Source: Microbacterium sp. SORGH_AS_0888 (lineage in GTDB: Bacteria; Actinomycetota; Actinomycetes; Actinomycetales; Microbacteriaceae). Taken from it: DNA of 64,000 nt. Positions within the stretch are counted from its first letter, which is position 1; each line of letters begins with the position of its first letter. This document shows, one piece after another, positions 17,722 to 27,059 of this stretch. Both the position numbers and the translations under genes were made by a program. Location: assembly GCF_030818905.1 (NCBI RefSeq), contig NZ_JAUTAZ010000001.1, forward strand, positions 2,232,001 to 2,296,000, written 5' to 3'. Below the pieces are notes generated by a model, which saw only the letters and a program-made list of their open reading frames with translations, was not told where the DNA came from and did not search any database.

Positions 17722-18756
17722 ATGATGCGTGCAGTTGTGTTCGAGGCCGAAGGGCGGCTCGCTCTCCAGGAGCGGCCGGTCCCGGAGCCGGGATTCAAGG
17801 AGATCCTGATCCGCACGGCGGCCGTGGGCCTGTGCGGCACGGACACCCATGTCTTCGACGGCGAGTTCGAAGGCACGGTGTTCCCCCTCGTCCCCGGCCA
17901 TGAGGCGACCGGGACGATCGTCGCGCTGGGCGAAGGCGTCAACGACGGCGTGTTCGACTTCCACGTCGGCGACAACGTGGCCGTCAACCCCAGCACGACG
18001 TGCGGGGAGTGCGAGTTCTGTCAGAACGGGCATCAGAACCTGTGCCGGTTCTGGAACGGTCTCGGCGTGGTCGCCTCGGACGGCGCCTCGCAGGAGTTCT
18101 TCACGGCACCGGCGGGCAACGTCTACAAGCTCAAGCCGGACACCGACGTGCATCTCGCAGCCCTGATCGAGCCCCTCGCGTGCGCGATCCGCGGATGGGA
18201 CGTGCTGCCGCGGCGGCTGGGCGATCACGTGCTCGTCTACGGCGCGGGCACCATGGGCCTGCTCATGGCGCAGCTCGCGACCCGGGCGGGAGCGGCATCC
18301 GTGACGATCGTCGACCTCAACGAGGCCCGCCTGCAGACCGCCGCCGAGTGCGGGATCGCGCTGCGCTACACGTCGGCGGACGAGGCGGATCGGGAGAAGT
18401 GGGATGTCGTCATCGACTGCACCGGCAGCATCGGCGCGATCGAGGACGCGCTGAGCCGGGTGAAGCCCGCGGGCTTCTTCCAGGACTTCGGGGTGGCCCC
18501 GGCGGACCGGACGGCGCGGTTCTCGCCGTTCCGGGTCTACCGGGACGAGATCTCCATCGTGGGGACCATGGCGGTGCTGAACTCCTTCGGCCGCGCCGTG
18601 GAGCTGTTCGAGGCGGGGGCGATCAACGCCCGGGCGATGGTCAGCCACTCCTTCGTCCTGGACGACTACGAGCAGGCGCTGGAGATGTTCCGCCGCGGCG
18701 AAGGCCGCAAGCTGCAGATCCGACCCGGCGACACCGAGTCGCGAGTCCTCCTGTGA
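17722..18756 (+). CDS. eltD: Zinc-dependent alcohol dehydrogenase, probable erythritol/L-threitol dehydrogenase
   Basis: A 344-residue medium-chain dehydrogenase. Catalytic zinc ligands are in GLCGTDTHVFDG and GHEAT, and Glu in LIEPLACAI. The structural zinc cysteines are intact (CGECEFCQNGHQNLC). The nucleotide-binding loop is YGAGTMGLLMAQ. It is the first gene of an operon that also encodes a sugar ABC importer, a DhaK-DhaL kinase, an RpiB-type and a TIM-type isomerase. That set matches the erythritol/L-threitol pathway described in Mycobacterium smegmatis, where EltD makes L-erythrulose. The substrate assignment is therefore from context. The start is ATG 17722 (or 17725), after AGGAGC. 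Confidence 0.8.
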   Translation: MMRAVVFEAEGRLALQERPVPEPGFKEILIRTAAVGLCGTDTHVFDGEFEGTVFPLVPGHEATGTIVALGEGVNDGVFDFHVGDNVAVNPSTTCGECEFCQNGHQNLCRFWNGLGVVASDGASQEFFTAPAGNVYKLKPDTDVHLAALIEPLACAIRGWDVLPRRLGDHVLVYGAGTMGLLMAQLATRAGAASVTIVDLNEARLQTAAECGIALRYTSADEADREKWDVVIDCTGSIGAIEDALSRVKPAGFFQDFGVAPADRTARFSPFRVYRDEISIVGTMAVLNSFGRAVELFEAGAINARAMVSHSFVLDDYEQALEMFRRGEGRKLQIRPGDTESRVLL

Positions 18757-19416
18757 GCGCGACGGAGACGCGAGCGCGCGCCGCGCGGGCGGGGCTCTCG
18801 CCCGCGGCGAAGCGGGGCGTGTGGATTGCGGTCGTGGTCCTCGTGATCGTCGGGATCGTCCTGGGCACGAAGGTCGTGCCCAGCGGCAGCCCGCTGGCGC
18901 AGGGGAACGCCGCCTTCGACCCGGCATCGTTCGGGGCCACGAACTTCCCCACCGTGCAGCAGAAGGTGACCGAACGGGCGGTGGATGCGGCGACTCTCGC
19001 GTCCGCCATCGCCGCCGACCCGGCCGCCGCCGCCCTCGACCTATGCCGTCACGAGCTCGGGCGGGCCCGTCTACAGCGTGACCTTCACCGGTGTCGTCGG
19101 CACGGGCAACGCCGGGATCTACGACGTCGCGGTGGAGGGCGTTCCCTCGACGCTGCGAATCCGGGTGCAGACCGGCCCTGCCATCAACGGCACCGACCTC
19201 CGTGACGCGACCGGTGACATCGCCTTCGGTCAGTTCAAGAACCAGATCGACTACCAGAACGCGGCCGCGGCCCTCAACGATCAGGTGAAGTCCACGGTGC
19301 TCGCCTCCGTCGACACGGCGGCGCTCACGGGCAAGACCGTCACGGTGACGGGCGCGTTCACGCTCGTCAACCCGACGGCCTGGCTCGTGACCCCGGTGTC
19401 GCTGGAGGTGCGATGA
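18753..19416 (+). CDS. DUF2291 family lipoprotein/periplasmic protein (one-base frameshift in this sequence)
   Basis: A DUF2291 protein, a family nearly always encoded with ribose-type ABC importers. It has one N-terminal membrane helix (GVWIAVVVLVIVGIVLGTKVV) and an extracytoplasmic domain. The frame changes between 19031 and 19040; deleting one C in GCCCTCGACC restores continuity into STYAVTSSGGPVYSVTFTGVV. GTG 18753 overlaps the dehydrogenase stop, and the end overlaps the RbsA start. The length is about 220 residues when restored. Its role in transport is not known. Confidence 0.78.
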
Positions 19417-20939
19417 GCACCTCGGCACACGACGACGTCGTGCTCGAAGCACGAGACATCGTCAAGACCTACGGCGGCACGCGAGCGCTCAAAGGCGTCA
19501 ACTTCCAGATCCGTCGCGGCACCGTCACGACGCTGTTCGGCGAGAACGGCGCGGGAAAGTCCACGCTGATGAAGATCCTCTCCGGGGTGGAGCAGCCGAC
19601 CTCCGGCCAGATCCTCCTGGACGGCGAGCCGGTGGTGTTCGGCTCGACGAACGAGGCGCGCGAGCGCGGAGTCTCGATCATCCACCAGGAGCTCAGCCTG
19701 GCGCCCAACCTCTCCGTGCGCGACAACATCTTCATGGGCCGCGAGCTGCCCGGTCCGCTCGGCGTGGACTACGCCGAGGAGTCCCGGCAGGCGGCGGCGC
19801 TGCTGCGCGAGATGCAGCTGAACGTCGACCCGAGCACGATCGTCGCCGACCTGCGCGTCGGACAGCAGCAGGTCGTCGAGATCGCCCGTGCCCTCTCGGT
19901 GAACTCGCGCATCCTGATCATGGACGAGCCGACCTCCGCCCTGGCGGCGGGCGAGGTGGAGGTGCTGTTCGGTCTGATCCGGGAGCTGCTCTCGCGCGGC
20001 GTCGCGATCGTCTACATCTCGCACCATCTCGAGGAGGCGCTCGAGATCACGGACCATGCGGTCGTCCTCCGTGACGGCACCATGACCGCGCGCGGCGACC
20101 GGTCCGAGATCGATCTGGAGTGGATCGTGCGCCACATGGTCGGTGAGAACTTCGATCTGGGCTCACCGCCCAGCGGCTACGACTTCGGCGACACCGCGAT
20201 CAGCGTGCGCGAGATCACGGTGCTCGACCGCGACAACCCCGAGCGTGCGATCGTGAACGGCCTCTCCCTGGACGTGCGCGCCGGCGAGATCGTCTGCATC
20301 TACGGGCTCATGGGCGCGGGGCGCACCGAGCTGCTGGAGGCGATCGCGGGCCGCGAGCCGATCGCGGCCGGCGACATCCTGCTCGAGGGGGCGTCCCTGC
20401 GCTCGAGCTCGATCGCCCAGCGGATCGACGCGGGAGTGGGTCTCGTCCCCGAGGATCGCCAGCGCGACGGGCTGGTGCAGACCTTCGACGTCGGGACCAA
20501 CCTCACCCTCGCGAGCCTCGGGCAGAGCCTCGTGCGCGGGGTCATCTCGCGCCGACGCGAGAGGCAGCGCGCGCAGGAGCTCATCTCCGCCGTCACGGTG
20601 AAGACCTCGGGACCGGAGATGCCCATCGGCTCGCTCTCCGGCGGCAACCAGCAGAAGGTCGTCATCGGCAAGGTCGTCGCGACCGAGCCGCGGGTCATGC
20701 TGCTCGACGAGCCCAGTCGCGGGATCGACGTCGGCGCGAAGGCCGAGGTCTTCCGGCTGCTCGCGGACCGCGCGCGGCGGGGGCTCGCCGTCATCTACTC
20801 CACCTCAGAGGTGGGCGAATGCCTCAGCATCGCGCACCGCATCGTCGTCATGCGCCGCGGCCGGATCTCGGCGGAGTTCGGGCCGGATGCATCCAAAGAC
20901 ATGATCATGGCCGCCTCCGGCGAGGCCGCGGCCGCCTGA
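19413..20939 (+). CDS. Sugar ABC importer ATP-binding protein (RbsA type)
   Basis: A 508-residue tandem ATPase of the CUT2 family. The first domain has Walker A GENGAGKST and Walker B LIMDEPTSAL. The second domain has the degenerate Walker A GLMGAGRTE typical of CUT2 proteins, the signature LSGGNQQKVVIGK and LLDEPSRGID. It energises uptake by the adjacent permease and binding protein. The start overlaps the DUF2291 stop (ATGA). From context the cargo is probably a tetritol such as erythritol or threitol. Confidence 0.93.
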   Translation: MSTSAHDDVVLEARDIVKTYGGTRALKGVNFQIRRGTVTTLFGENGAGKSTLMKILSGVEQPTSGQILLDGEPVVFGSTNEARERGVSIIHQELSLAPNLSVRDNIFMGRELPGPLGVDYAEESRQAAALLREMQLNVDPSTIVADLRVGQQQVVEIARALSVNSRILIMDEPTSALAAGEVEVLFGLIRELLSRGVAIVYISHHLEEALEITDHAVVLRDGTMTARGDRSEIDLEWIVRHMVGENFDLGSPPSGYDFGDTAISVREITVLDRDNPERAIVNGLSLDVRAGEIVCIYGLMGAGRTELLEAIAGREPIAAGDILLEGASLRSSSIAQRIDAGVGLVPEDRQRDGLVQTFDVGTNLTLASLGQSLVRGVISRRRERQRAQELISAVTVKTSGPEMPIGSLSGGNQQKVVIGKVVATEPRVMLLDEPSRGIDVGAKAEVFRLLADRARRGLAVIYSTSEVGECLSIAHRIVVMRRGRISAEFGPDASKDMIMAASGEAAAA

Positions 20940-20961
20940 CGCCCGGAACGGACCACACCAA

Positions 20962-22104
20962 ATGACCACGACAACAACTCTCATCGTCGAGAACCGCAAG
21001 AAGTTCTCGGTGGCCAAGCTGCTCCTCGAGGGGCGGGCCTTCCTCGCCCTCATCATCATCGTCGTCGTCTTCGCGATGCTGTCGCCGAACTACCTCACGG
21101 TCGACAACGTCCTGATCATGGCGTCGCACGTCGCGATCTACGCGATCCTCGGCATGGGGATGCTGATGGTCATCCTCAACGGCGGCATCGACCTGTCCGT
21201 CGGCTCGACCCTGGGGTTCTCGGCGATCATCGCGGGGTACCTGCTGCAGGGCGTGCCCATCCAGTTCCTCGGCGTCACCCTCTACCCGAGCGTTCCGGTG
21301 GTCGTGCTCCTCTCCTGCGGGGTCGGCGCGCTCGTCGGGCTCGTCAACGGCATCCTCGTCGCCCGGTTCAACGTGGCGCCCTTCGTCGCCACGCTCGGCA
21401 TGCTCTACGCCGTGCGCGGGCTCGCGCTGCTGATGACGAACGGCCTCACGATCAACGACCTCGCCGGAAAGCCCGAGCTGGGCAACACGGGCTTCGACTG
21501 GCTCGGGTTCAACCGCATCCTCGGGATCCCGGTGGGCGTCCTGATCATGGCGGTGGTCGCGCTCGTGCTCGGCTACGTCCTCGGCCGCACCCGGTTCGGC
21601 CGCTGGCTCTACGCCTCCGGCGGGAACGAGCGCGCGGCGGAGCTGTCCGGGGTCCCCGTGCGTCGTGTGAAGATCTCGGTCTACGTGATCTCCGGCGTCT
21701 GCGCAGCGATCGCCGGACTGATCCTCGCCTCGACGCTCACGAGCGCCAGCCCGACCGCCGGAAACACCTACGAGCTGACGGCGATCGCCGCGGTCGTCAT
21801 CGGTGGCGCCGCGCTCACGGGCGGGAGGGGCAACGTGCGGGGCACCCTGCTCGGAGCGTTCGTGATCGGGTTCCTCTCGGACGGCCTGGTGATCGTGGGC
21901 GTCTCGGCCTACTGGCAGATGGTCTTCATGGGCACCGTCATCGTCGTGGCCGTGCTGCTCAACACGCTCCAGTACGGACGTCGCCGACGCCCGTCCGCGC
22001 CCGCCTCGAACACGGGCGCCCCGACGTCGGGAAAGGGCGCGGTGGCCAGTGCCGGCGCCGCCCCTGACCGCACCCCGGCCGCGAACAGCGCTGCCGATCA
22101 CTGA
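20962..22104 (+). CDS. Sugar ABC importer permease (RbsC type)
   Basis: A 380-residue membrane protein of the CUT2 permease family (BPD_transp_2). It has about ten hydrophobic segments, with the family stretches GMGMLMVILNGGIDLSVGS near residue 65 and GRTRFGRWLYASGGNERAAELSGVPV near 215. The C-terminal ~40 residues are a hydrophilic Ala/Pro/Ser-rich tail. It lies 22 bases after rbsA in the same operon. It forms the channel of the probable tetritol importer. Confidence 0.93.
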   Translation: MTTTTTLIVENRKKFSVAKLLLEGRAFLALIIIVVVFAMLSPNYLTVDNVLIMASHVAIYAILGMGMLMVILNGGIDLSVGSTLGFSAIIAGYLLQGVPIQFLGVTLYPSVPVVVLLSCGVGALVGLVNGILVARFNVAPFVATLGMLYAVRGLALLMTNGLTINDLAGKPELGNTGFDWLGFNRILGIPVGVLIMAVVALVLGYVLGRTRFGRWLYASGGNERAAELSGVPVRRVKISVYVISGVCAAIAGLILASTLTSASPTAGNTYELTAIAAVVIGGAALTGGRGNVRGTLLGAFVIGFLSDGLVIVGVSAYWQMVFMGTVIVVAVLLNTLQYGRRRRPSAPASNTGAPTSGKGAVASAGAAPDRTPAANSAADH

Positions 22105-22118
22105 GAAAGGACAATCAC

Positions 22119-23102
22119 ATGGTGCGTAGAAAAGCACTCGTCGCCCTCGCCGCTGCGGGCGCGCTCGTCATGGGCCTGAGCGGATGCGCGGGCGGAACCA
22201 CCGGAGGCGCGACGAACAGCGGCGGCGCGGCCGGCGGCCTCATCACGATCATCGTCAACGACCCCGCGAACCCCTACTGGAAGACGGAGGGCGACATCGC
22301 CGCGGCCGAGGCGAAGCAGCTCGGCTATCAGGCCACGGTGGGCGCGCACAAGGGCGACACGAACACCGAGAACACCCTGATCGACACCGCGATCGCGAAC
22401 AAGTCGGTGGCCATCATCCTGGACCCGGCCAACGCGGACGGCTCGATCGCCGCCGTCAAGAAGGCGGATGCCGCGGGCATCCCGGTGTTCCTGGTCAACG
22501 CCGAGATCAACCAGTCGGGCATCGCGAAGGCCCAGCTCGTCTCCAACAACGCCCAGGGCGCGGCCCTCGGCGCGCAGCAGTGGGAGTCGCAGATGGGCGG
22601 CAAGGGCACCTACGTCGAGCTGCTGGGCGCACCCTCTGACAACAACGCGCAGACCCGCTCGAACGGCTATGCGACGGTGCTGAGCCAGTACCCCGATCTC
22701 GTCAAGGTGGGCCAGGAGGTCGCCGACTGGGACCGCACGAAGGGTCACGACAAGATGCAGTCGCTGCTGCAGGCCAACCCGTCGCTCAACGGTGTGATCT
22801 CGGGCAATGACGAGATGGCGCTGGGCGCGATCGCGGCGCTCAAGGAGGCCGGCAAGCTCAACGGCGTCGTCGTGGGCGGCTTCGACGGAGCCCCGGACGC
22901 GATCGACGCGATCTCCTCCGGCGAGCTCGCCTACACGGTGCTGCAGCCCGTCGCCGAGTTCTCGAAGAAGGCCGTCGAGCTCGCGGACGAGTACATCCGC
23001 ACCGGCAAGGCCCCCGACACCGAGAAGCAGGCGTTCGACTGCATCCTCATCACGAAGGACAACGTCGGCAAGATGACGGGTCCGTTCACCTACTCCGGCT
23101 GA
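22119..23102 (+). CDS. Sugar-binding lipoprotein (RbsB type)
   Basis: A 327-residue periplasmic-binding protein (Peripla_BP_4). The signal peptide ends with lipobox LSGCAGG (Cys ~24), followed by a Gly/Thr/Ser linker. Ligand-binding landmarks are IIVNDPANPYWKTEGD near the start, ISGNDEMALGAIAALKEAG, and VGGFDGAPDAIDAI. It delivers substrate to the RbsA/RbsC-type transporter encoded just upstream. The Shine-Dalgarno AGAAAGGA precedes ATG 22119. Confidence 0.93.
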   Translation: MVRRKALVALAAAGALVMGLSGCAGGTTGGATNSGGAAGGLITIIVNDPANPYWKTEGDIAAAEAKQLGYQATVGAHKGDTNTENTLIDTAIANKSVAIILDPANADGSIAAVKKADAAGIPVFLVNAEINQSGIAKAQLVSNNAQGAALGAQQWESQMGGKGTYVELLGAPSDNNAQTRSNGYATVLSQYPDLVKVGQEVADWDRTKGHDKMQSLLQANPSLNGVISGNDEMALGAIAALKEAGKLNGVVVGGFDGAPDAIDAISSGELAYTVLQPVAEFSKKAVELADEYIRTGKAPDTEKQAFDCILITKDNVGKMTGPFTYSG

Positions 23103-23141
23103 CCGGAGCCGATCGACCGCACGCGTGCGTGCGTGCGGAAC

Positions 23142-23168
23142 GGGGCGGGTGCCGCCGGCATCCGCCCC
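23142..23168 (+). terminator. Strong hairpin between the binding-protein and kinase genes
   Basis: A 12-bp stem with one G-T wobble (GGGGCGGGTGCC / GGCATCCGCCCC) encloses a 3-base loop. There is no T-run. Such hairpins after binding-protein genes usually stabilise the upstream mRNA and partly attenuate the downstream genes. Confidence 0.5.
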
Positions 23169-23191
23169 CACCACCGACACACAGAGGCAGC

Positions 23192-24949
23192 ATGAGCTAC
23201 GTACTGAACGATCCCGTCGATTTCGCCGAGGAGTCCGCGGCGGGGTTCGCCGCGGCATACCCCGATCTGGTGCGGCCGGTGCCGGGCGGCGTCGTCCGAG
23301 CGTCCGGCACCCCGCGCGGACACGTCGCGGTCGTGGTCGGCGGCGGCTCCGGCCACTACCCCGCCTTCGCGGGCCTGGTCGGCCCGGGACTCGCGCACGC
23401 CGCCGCGATGGGCAACGTCTTCGCCTCGCCCAGCGCGCAGCAGGTGCACGACGTGGCGCTCGCTGCGGAGGCGGGCGGCGGCGTCCTGCTCGGCTACGGC
23501 AACTACGCGGGCGACGTCCTGAACTTCGACCGCGCCGAGGCGCAGCTGCGCGAGGCCGGGATCCCCGCCCGCACGGTGCGCGTCACGGACGACATCTACA
23601 GCGCGCCCCGTGATCAGCGGGACAAGCGCCGCGGGGTCGCCGGTGACCTCGCGGTCTTCCGCGCCGCGGCGTGGGCGGCCGAGCAGGGCTGGGAGCTCGA
23701 CCGGGTCGCAGACGTCGCCGCCCGCGCCAACGAGCGCACCCGCTCCCTGGGGATCGCCTTCACGGGCTGCACGCTCCCCGGCGCCGACGAGCCGCTGTTC
23801 ACCGTGCCGGCCGGACAGATGGGGGTCGGGATGGGCATCCACGGCGAGCCGGGACTGGACGTGCGTCCGCTGCTTCCCGCGTCGGCGCTGGCCGAACTGC
23901 TGGTGACCGCCCTGCTGGATGAGCGGCCCGACGACATCCCGAGCGCCGACGGCGCGCGCGTCGCCGTGATCGTCAACGGGCTCGGCTCGGTCAAGTCGGA
24001 GGAGCTCTTCGTCGTCTACGGCGCCGTGCAGCGGCTCCTCACGCAGCACGGGCTCGTGATCGTGCAGCCCGATGTGGGCGAGTACGCGACGAGCTTCGAG
24101 ATGGCCGGGCTCTCCCTCACCCTCCTCTGGCTCGACGACGAGCTGGAGCGGGCATGGACCTCCCCGGCGTACACGCCCGCCTACCGCAAGGGCGTGCTCG
24201 ACCCTGCGGCCCTCGAGAGCCCGACTCCGACGTCCTCGGCACCGTCCGGGGAGGCCACGGATGCCGCCACCGCCACCGCCGAGTCGGTCGCTGCGGGGCG
24301 CATCGCCGCCGCTGCGCTCGCCGCCATCCGGCGGGTCATCGACGACGCCGCAGCGGAGCTCGGCCGGCTGGACGCGATCGCCGGCGACGGCGACCACGGC
24401 ATCGGGATGCAGCGGGGCGCGCGGGCCGCGGCGGAGGTGGCCGCCGAGGCCGTGGACGCCGGTGCGGGCGCCGGAAGCGTCCTCGCCCGCGCGGGTGCCG
24501 CGTGGGCGCACCGTGCCGGGGGCACCTCCGGCGCGCTGTGGGGCGCGGGGCTGCAGGCGGTCGGCGCACGCCTGGGTGACGTGGAGGCGCCCGACGCCGC
24601 GACCGCGGCCGAGGCCCTCGTCGCCGCGCGCGACGTCGTGCAGGACTACGGCAAGGCCGAGGTGGGCGACAAGACGCTCGTCGACGCGCTCGTGCCCTTC
24701 GTGGCGGAGCTCCGGGAGCGGACCGCGGCCGGCGAGCGACTCGCGGTCGCCTGGGGCCACGCCGCCACGGCGGCGAGCACGGCGGCGGCCGACACCGCCG
24801 CCCTCACGCCGAGGCTGGGGCGCGCCCGCCCGCACGCCGCCAAGAGCATCGGGACCCCCGATCCCGGGGCGATCTCGTTCGCCCTGGCCATGACCGCCGT
24901 CGGCGAGGTGCTGGCGGCGGGACACACGCAGAGTACGGAGGACGAGTGA
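23192..24949 (+). CDS. lerK: DhaK-DhaL fusion kinase, probable L-erythrulose 1-kinase
   Basis: A 585-residue ATP-dependent dihydroxyacetone-type kinase. The DhaK half (residues ~1-335) has [12 protein letters not shown] and GIHGEPG, the segment that carries the substrate-binding His in this family. After an Ala/Thr/Ser-rich linker the DhaL half (~365-585) shows [11 protein letters not shown] (metal/ATP-binding aspartates), [10 protein letters not shown] and [14 protein letters not shown]. In this operon, with TIM- and RpiB-type isomerases, it best fits LerK/DerK of the mycobacterial tetritol pathway rather than glycerone kinase (inference). ATG 23192 follows GAGG; it overlaps derI by one base. 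Confidence 0.82.
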   Translation: MSYVLNDPVDFAEESAAGFAAAYPDLVRPVPGGVVRASGTPRGHVAVVVGGGSGHYPAFAGLVGPGLAHAAAMGNVFASPSAQQVHDVALAAEAGGGVLLGYGNYAGDVLNFDRAEAQLREAGIPARTVRVTDDIYSAPRDQRDKRRGVAGDLAVFRAAAWAAEQGWELDRVADVAARANERTRSLGIAFTGCTLPGADEPLFTVPAGQMGVGMGIHGEPGLDVRPLLPASALAELLVTALLDERPDDIPSADGARVAVIVNGLGSVKSEELFVVYGAVQRLLTQHGLVIVQPDVGEYATSFEMAGLSLTLLWLDDELERAWTSPAYTPAYRKGVLDPAALESPTPTSSAPSGEATDAATATAESVAAGRIAAAALAAIRRVIDDAAAELGRLDAIAGDGDHGIGMQRGARAAAEVAAEAVDAGAGAGSVLARAGAAWAHRAGGTSGALWGAGLQAVGARLGDVEAPDAATAAEALVAARDVVQDYGKAEVGDKTLVDALVPFVAELRERTAAGERLAVAWGHAATAASTAAADTAALTPRLGRARPHAAKSIGTPDPGAISFALAMTAVGEVLAAGHTQSTEDE

Positions 24950-25425
24950 TGACCGAACGCCAGTGGCGTGTCGTCGTGGGAAGCGACGATGCCGGATACC
25001 TCTACAAGGAGAAGCTCCGCGAGGATCTCGAAGCCGATCCCCGGGTGGCCGAGGTGATCGATGTCGGCGTCGACGCCGACGGGCACACGCCCTATCCCCG
25101 TGTCGCCATCACCGCCGCCGAGAAGGTCCGTGCGGGCGAGGCCGATCGTGCGCTCCTCGTGTGCGGCACGGGGCTCGGCGTCGCGATCGCCGCCAACAAG
25201 GTGCCCGGCATCCGGGCCGTCACCGCGCACGACAGCTTCAGTGTCGAGCGCAGCGTGCTGAGCAACGACGCGCAGGTGCTGACGCTCGGCCAGCGCGTGA
25301 TCGGGCTGGAGCTCGCCCGCCGCCTGGTGCACGAGTGGCTGGGCTACGAGTTCGATCCGACGTCGGCCTCGGCCGAGAAGGTCGCGGTGCTCTCCGAGTA
25401 TGAGCACTCCGGCGACGACGCATGA
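24949..25425 (+). CDS. derI: RpiB/LacAB-family isomerase, probable D-erythrulose-4-phosphate isomerase
   Basis: A 158-residue sugar-phosphate isomerase. Family motifs are [14 protein letters not shown] near the start, [22 protein letters not shown] with the catalytic Cys and anion-hole loop, then [28 protein letters not shown]. In the erythritol pathway the RpiB homologue DerI converts D-erythrulose-4-P to D-erythrose-4-P, which enters the pentose phosphate pathway. That specific role is inferred from the neighbouring kinase and TIM-like genes. The ATG shares one base with the kinase stop; the end overlaps the next gene by 26 bases. Confidence 0.83.
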   Translation: MTERQWRVVVGSDDAGYLYKEKLREDLEADPRVAEVIDVGVDADGHTPYPRVAITAAEKVRAGEADRALLVCGTGLGVAIAANKVPGIRAVTAHDSFSVERSVLSNDAQVLTLGQRVIGLELARRLVHEWLGYEFDPTSASAEKVAVLSEYEHSGDDA

Positions 25426-26212
25426 CCGCGCCGAGGACGGCGGCCGCGCGCCGATCGTCCTCGGCGTCAGTCTGAAGCTCTATCTCGATGTGCCGACCAC
25501 GACGACGTGGGCCAGGAGGGTGGCGACCGTCGTGCGGTCGCATCCCGCGGTCCGAGACGGCGCGGTGCGGCTGTTCGTGATGCCCTCCCTGCCTGCGCTT
25601 CCGGCGGTCAGGGACGCGCTCGCGGCGACCGATGTGCGGGTGGGGGCGCAGGACATCCACTGGGAGGACCGGGGCCCGTTCACCGGGGCGGTCAGCGGTG
25701 CGGACCTGCGCGAGGTCGGCTGCGAGCTCGTGGAGGTCGGCCACGCCGAGCGGCGCCTCGTCTTCGGCGAGGGGGAGGAGATCACCCGCCGGAAGTTCGC
25801 GGCGGCGGTGCGCAACGGGCTCACGCCGGTGCTCTGCATCGGCGAGGCGGCCCCCGGCTCTCCCGCCGCGGCCGCCGACGAGTGCGCGCGTCAGCTGACC
25901 GATGTGCTCGCGGGCATCGGGACGCTCGACTGCCCGCGTCTCGTGGTCGCGTACGAGCCCGTGTGGGCCATCGGGATGCCGACCCCCGCGACCGCGGAGC
26001 ACGTCGCCGACGTCGTCGCGCGGCTCCGGAGCGTGCTCGCTGATGACCCCCGCGTGCACGAGTCGTCGGTAATCTACGGAGGAAGCGCGCAGCGGGGGAC
26101 CCTGCGAGACCTCGGATCCGCCGTGGACGGGCTGTTCCTCGGCCGGTTCGCCCACGATCCCGCCGAACTGGCCCGCATCCTGGATGAGGCCCACGCGCTT
26201 CGAAAAGCCTGA
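25400..26212 (+). CDS. lerI: Triosephosphate isomerase-family protein, probable L-erythrulose-1-phosphate isomerase
   Basis: A 270-residue TIM-barrel protein. Catalytic residues of the family are kept: Lys in VSLKLYLD (equivalent to the NWKMN lysine), His in VEVGHAERR, and Glu in [11 protein letters not shown]; the phosphate loop is YGGSAQRGT. It differs from housekeeping TpiA in the first strand. The operon context (kinase plus RpiB) fits LerI, which converts L-erythrulose-1-P to D-erythrulose-4-P. The frame requires ATG 25400 with a 26-base overlap of derI. Confidence 0.83.
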   Translation: MSTPATTHDRAEDGGRAPIVLGVSLKLYLDVPTTTTWARRVATVVRSHPAVRDGAVRLFVMPSLPALPAVRDALAATDVRVGAQDIHWEDRGPFTGAVSGADLREVGCELVEVGHAERRLVFGEGEEITRRKFAAAVRNGLTPVLCIGEAAPGSPAAAADECARQLTDVLAGIGTLDCPRLVVAYEPVWAIGMPTPATAEHVADVVARLRSVLADDPRVHESSVIYGGSAQRGTLRDLGSAVDGLFLGRFAHDPAELARILDEAHALRKA

Positions 26213-26221
26213 GGAGGCACG

Positions 26222-27049
26222 ATGTCGCTTCATCCGGACGGCCTGTCCGACGTGTCGCCGGACTCTCGCCAGGGGCGCCAGGCGGCCAGGCAGCGCGAGA
26301 TCAGCGAGGCGGTCATGGCGGCGGGGGCGATGCGGATCGAGGAGATCGCGACCCGATTCCAGATCAGCCAGATGACGGTGCACCGCGATCTCGACGAGCT
26401 GGAGGCGCGCGGTCTGCTGCGGAAGAGCCGCGGCGTCGCGACGGCGATGTCGACGGCGCTCGTCGAGTCGAGCGATGTCTACCGCTCCGGTCGCCAGCTC
26501 GCCGAGAAGGAGGCGATCGCGCACGCCGCGCTGGAGTTCATCGAGACCGGGCAGGCGGTCATGCTCGACGACTCGACCACCGTGCTGAAGCTGGTGCCGC
26601 TCCTGCAGGCGCGGAAGCCGCTCACGGTGATCACGAACACGCTCACGATCATGAACGAGCTGCGCGACACGAGCGGCGTGACGCTGCTCGGACTCGGCGG
26701 GCAGTACTACAACTGGTGCAGCGCCTACATGGGGCGGATGACGACCGAGGCGATCGCGTCGCTGCGCGCCGACGTGCTGGTGATGTCGACCTCGGCCATC
26801 ACCGACGACATCGCGTTCCACCAGACGCTGGAGACGGTCGACGTCAAGCGCGCGATGTTCGACGCCGCGCGGGTGCGCATCCTGCTCGCCGACCACACCA
26901 AGTTCGACAAGCGCGCCCTCCACGCGATGCTGCCCCTCGCCGACTTCGACGCGGTGGTCGTGGACGCCGCGACGGACGAGCGTCATGTGACGCGGCTGCG
27001 TCAGGCGGGCGTCAACGTGGTCGTCGCCCGCCGCTCGACCGCCCGGTGA
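26222..27049 (+). CDS. DeoR-family transcriptional regulator
   Basis: A 275-residue repressor-type protein. The N-terminal winged helix-turn-helix is EEIATRFQISQMTVHRDLDELEARGLLRKSRG. The C-terminal DeoR sensor domain has VMLDDSTTVLKLV, TVITNTLTIMNEL and LLADHTKFDKRALH. It is the last gene of the polyol operon, 9 bases after the TIM-like gene, so it probably responds to a phosphorylated intermediate and controls the divergent operator region at 17.6 kb (inference). Confidence 0.9.
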   Translation: MSLHPDGLSDVSPDSRQGRQAARQREISEAVMAAGAMRIEEIATRFQISQMTVHRDLDELEARGLLRKSRGVATAMSTALVESSDVYRSGRQLAEKEAIAHAALEFIETGQAVMLDDSTTVLKLVPLLQARKPLTVITNTLTIMNELRDTSGVTLLGLGGQYYNWCSAYMGRMTTEAIASLRADVLVMSTSAITDDIAFHQTLETVDVKRAMFDAARVRILLADHTKFDKRALHAMLPLADFDAVVVDAATDERHVTRLRQAGVNVVVARRSTAR

Positions 27050-27059
27050 CAGCGCCCCG

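Noticed and set aside
25400..26212. Housekeeping triosephosphate isomerase tpiA
   Set aside because: It is embedded in a sugar importer and kinase operon away from gap-pgk, and the first strand differs from the NWKMN form; a LerI-type role fits better.
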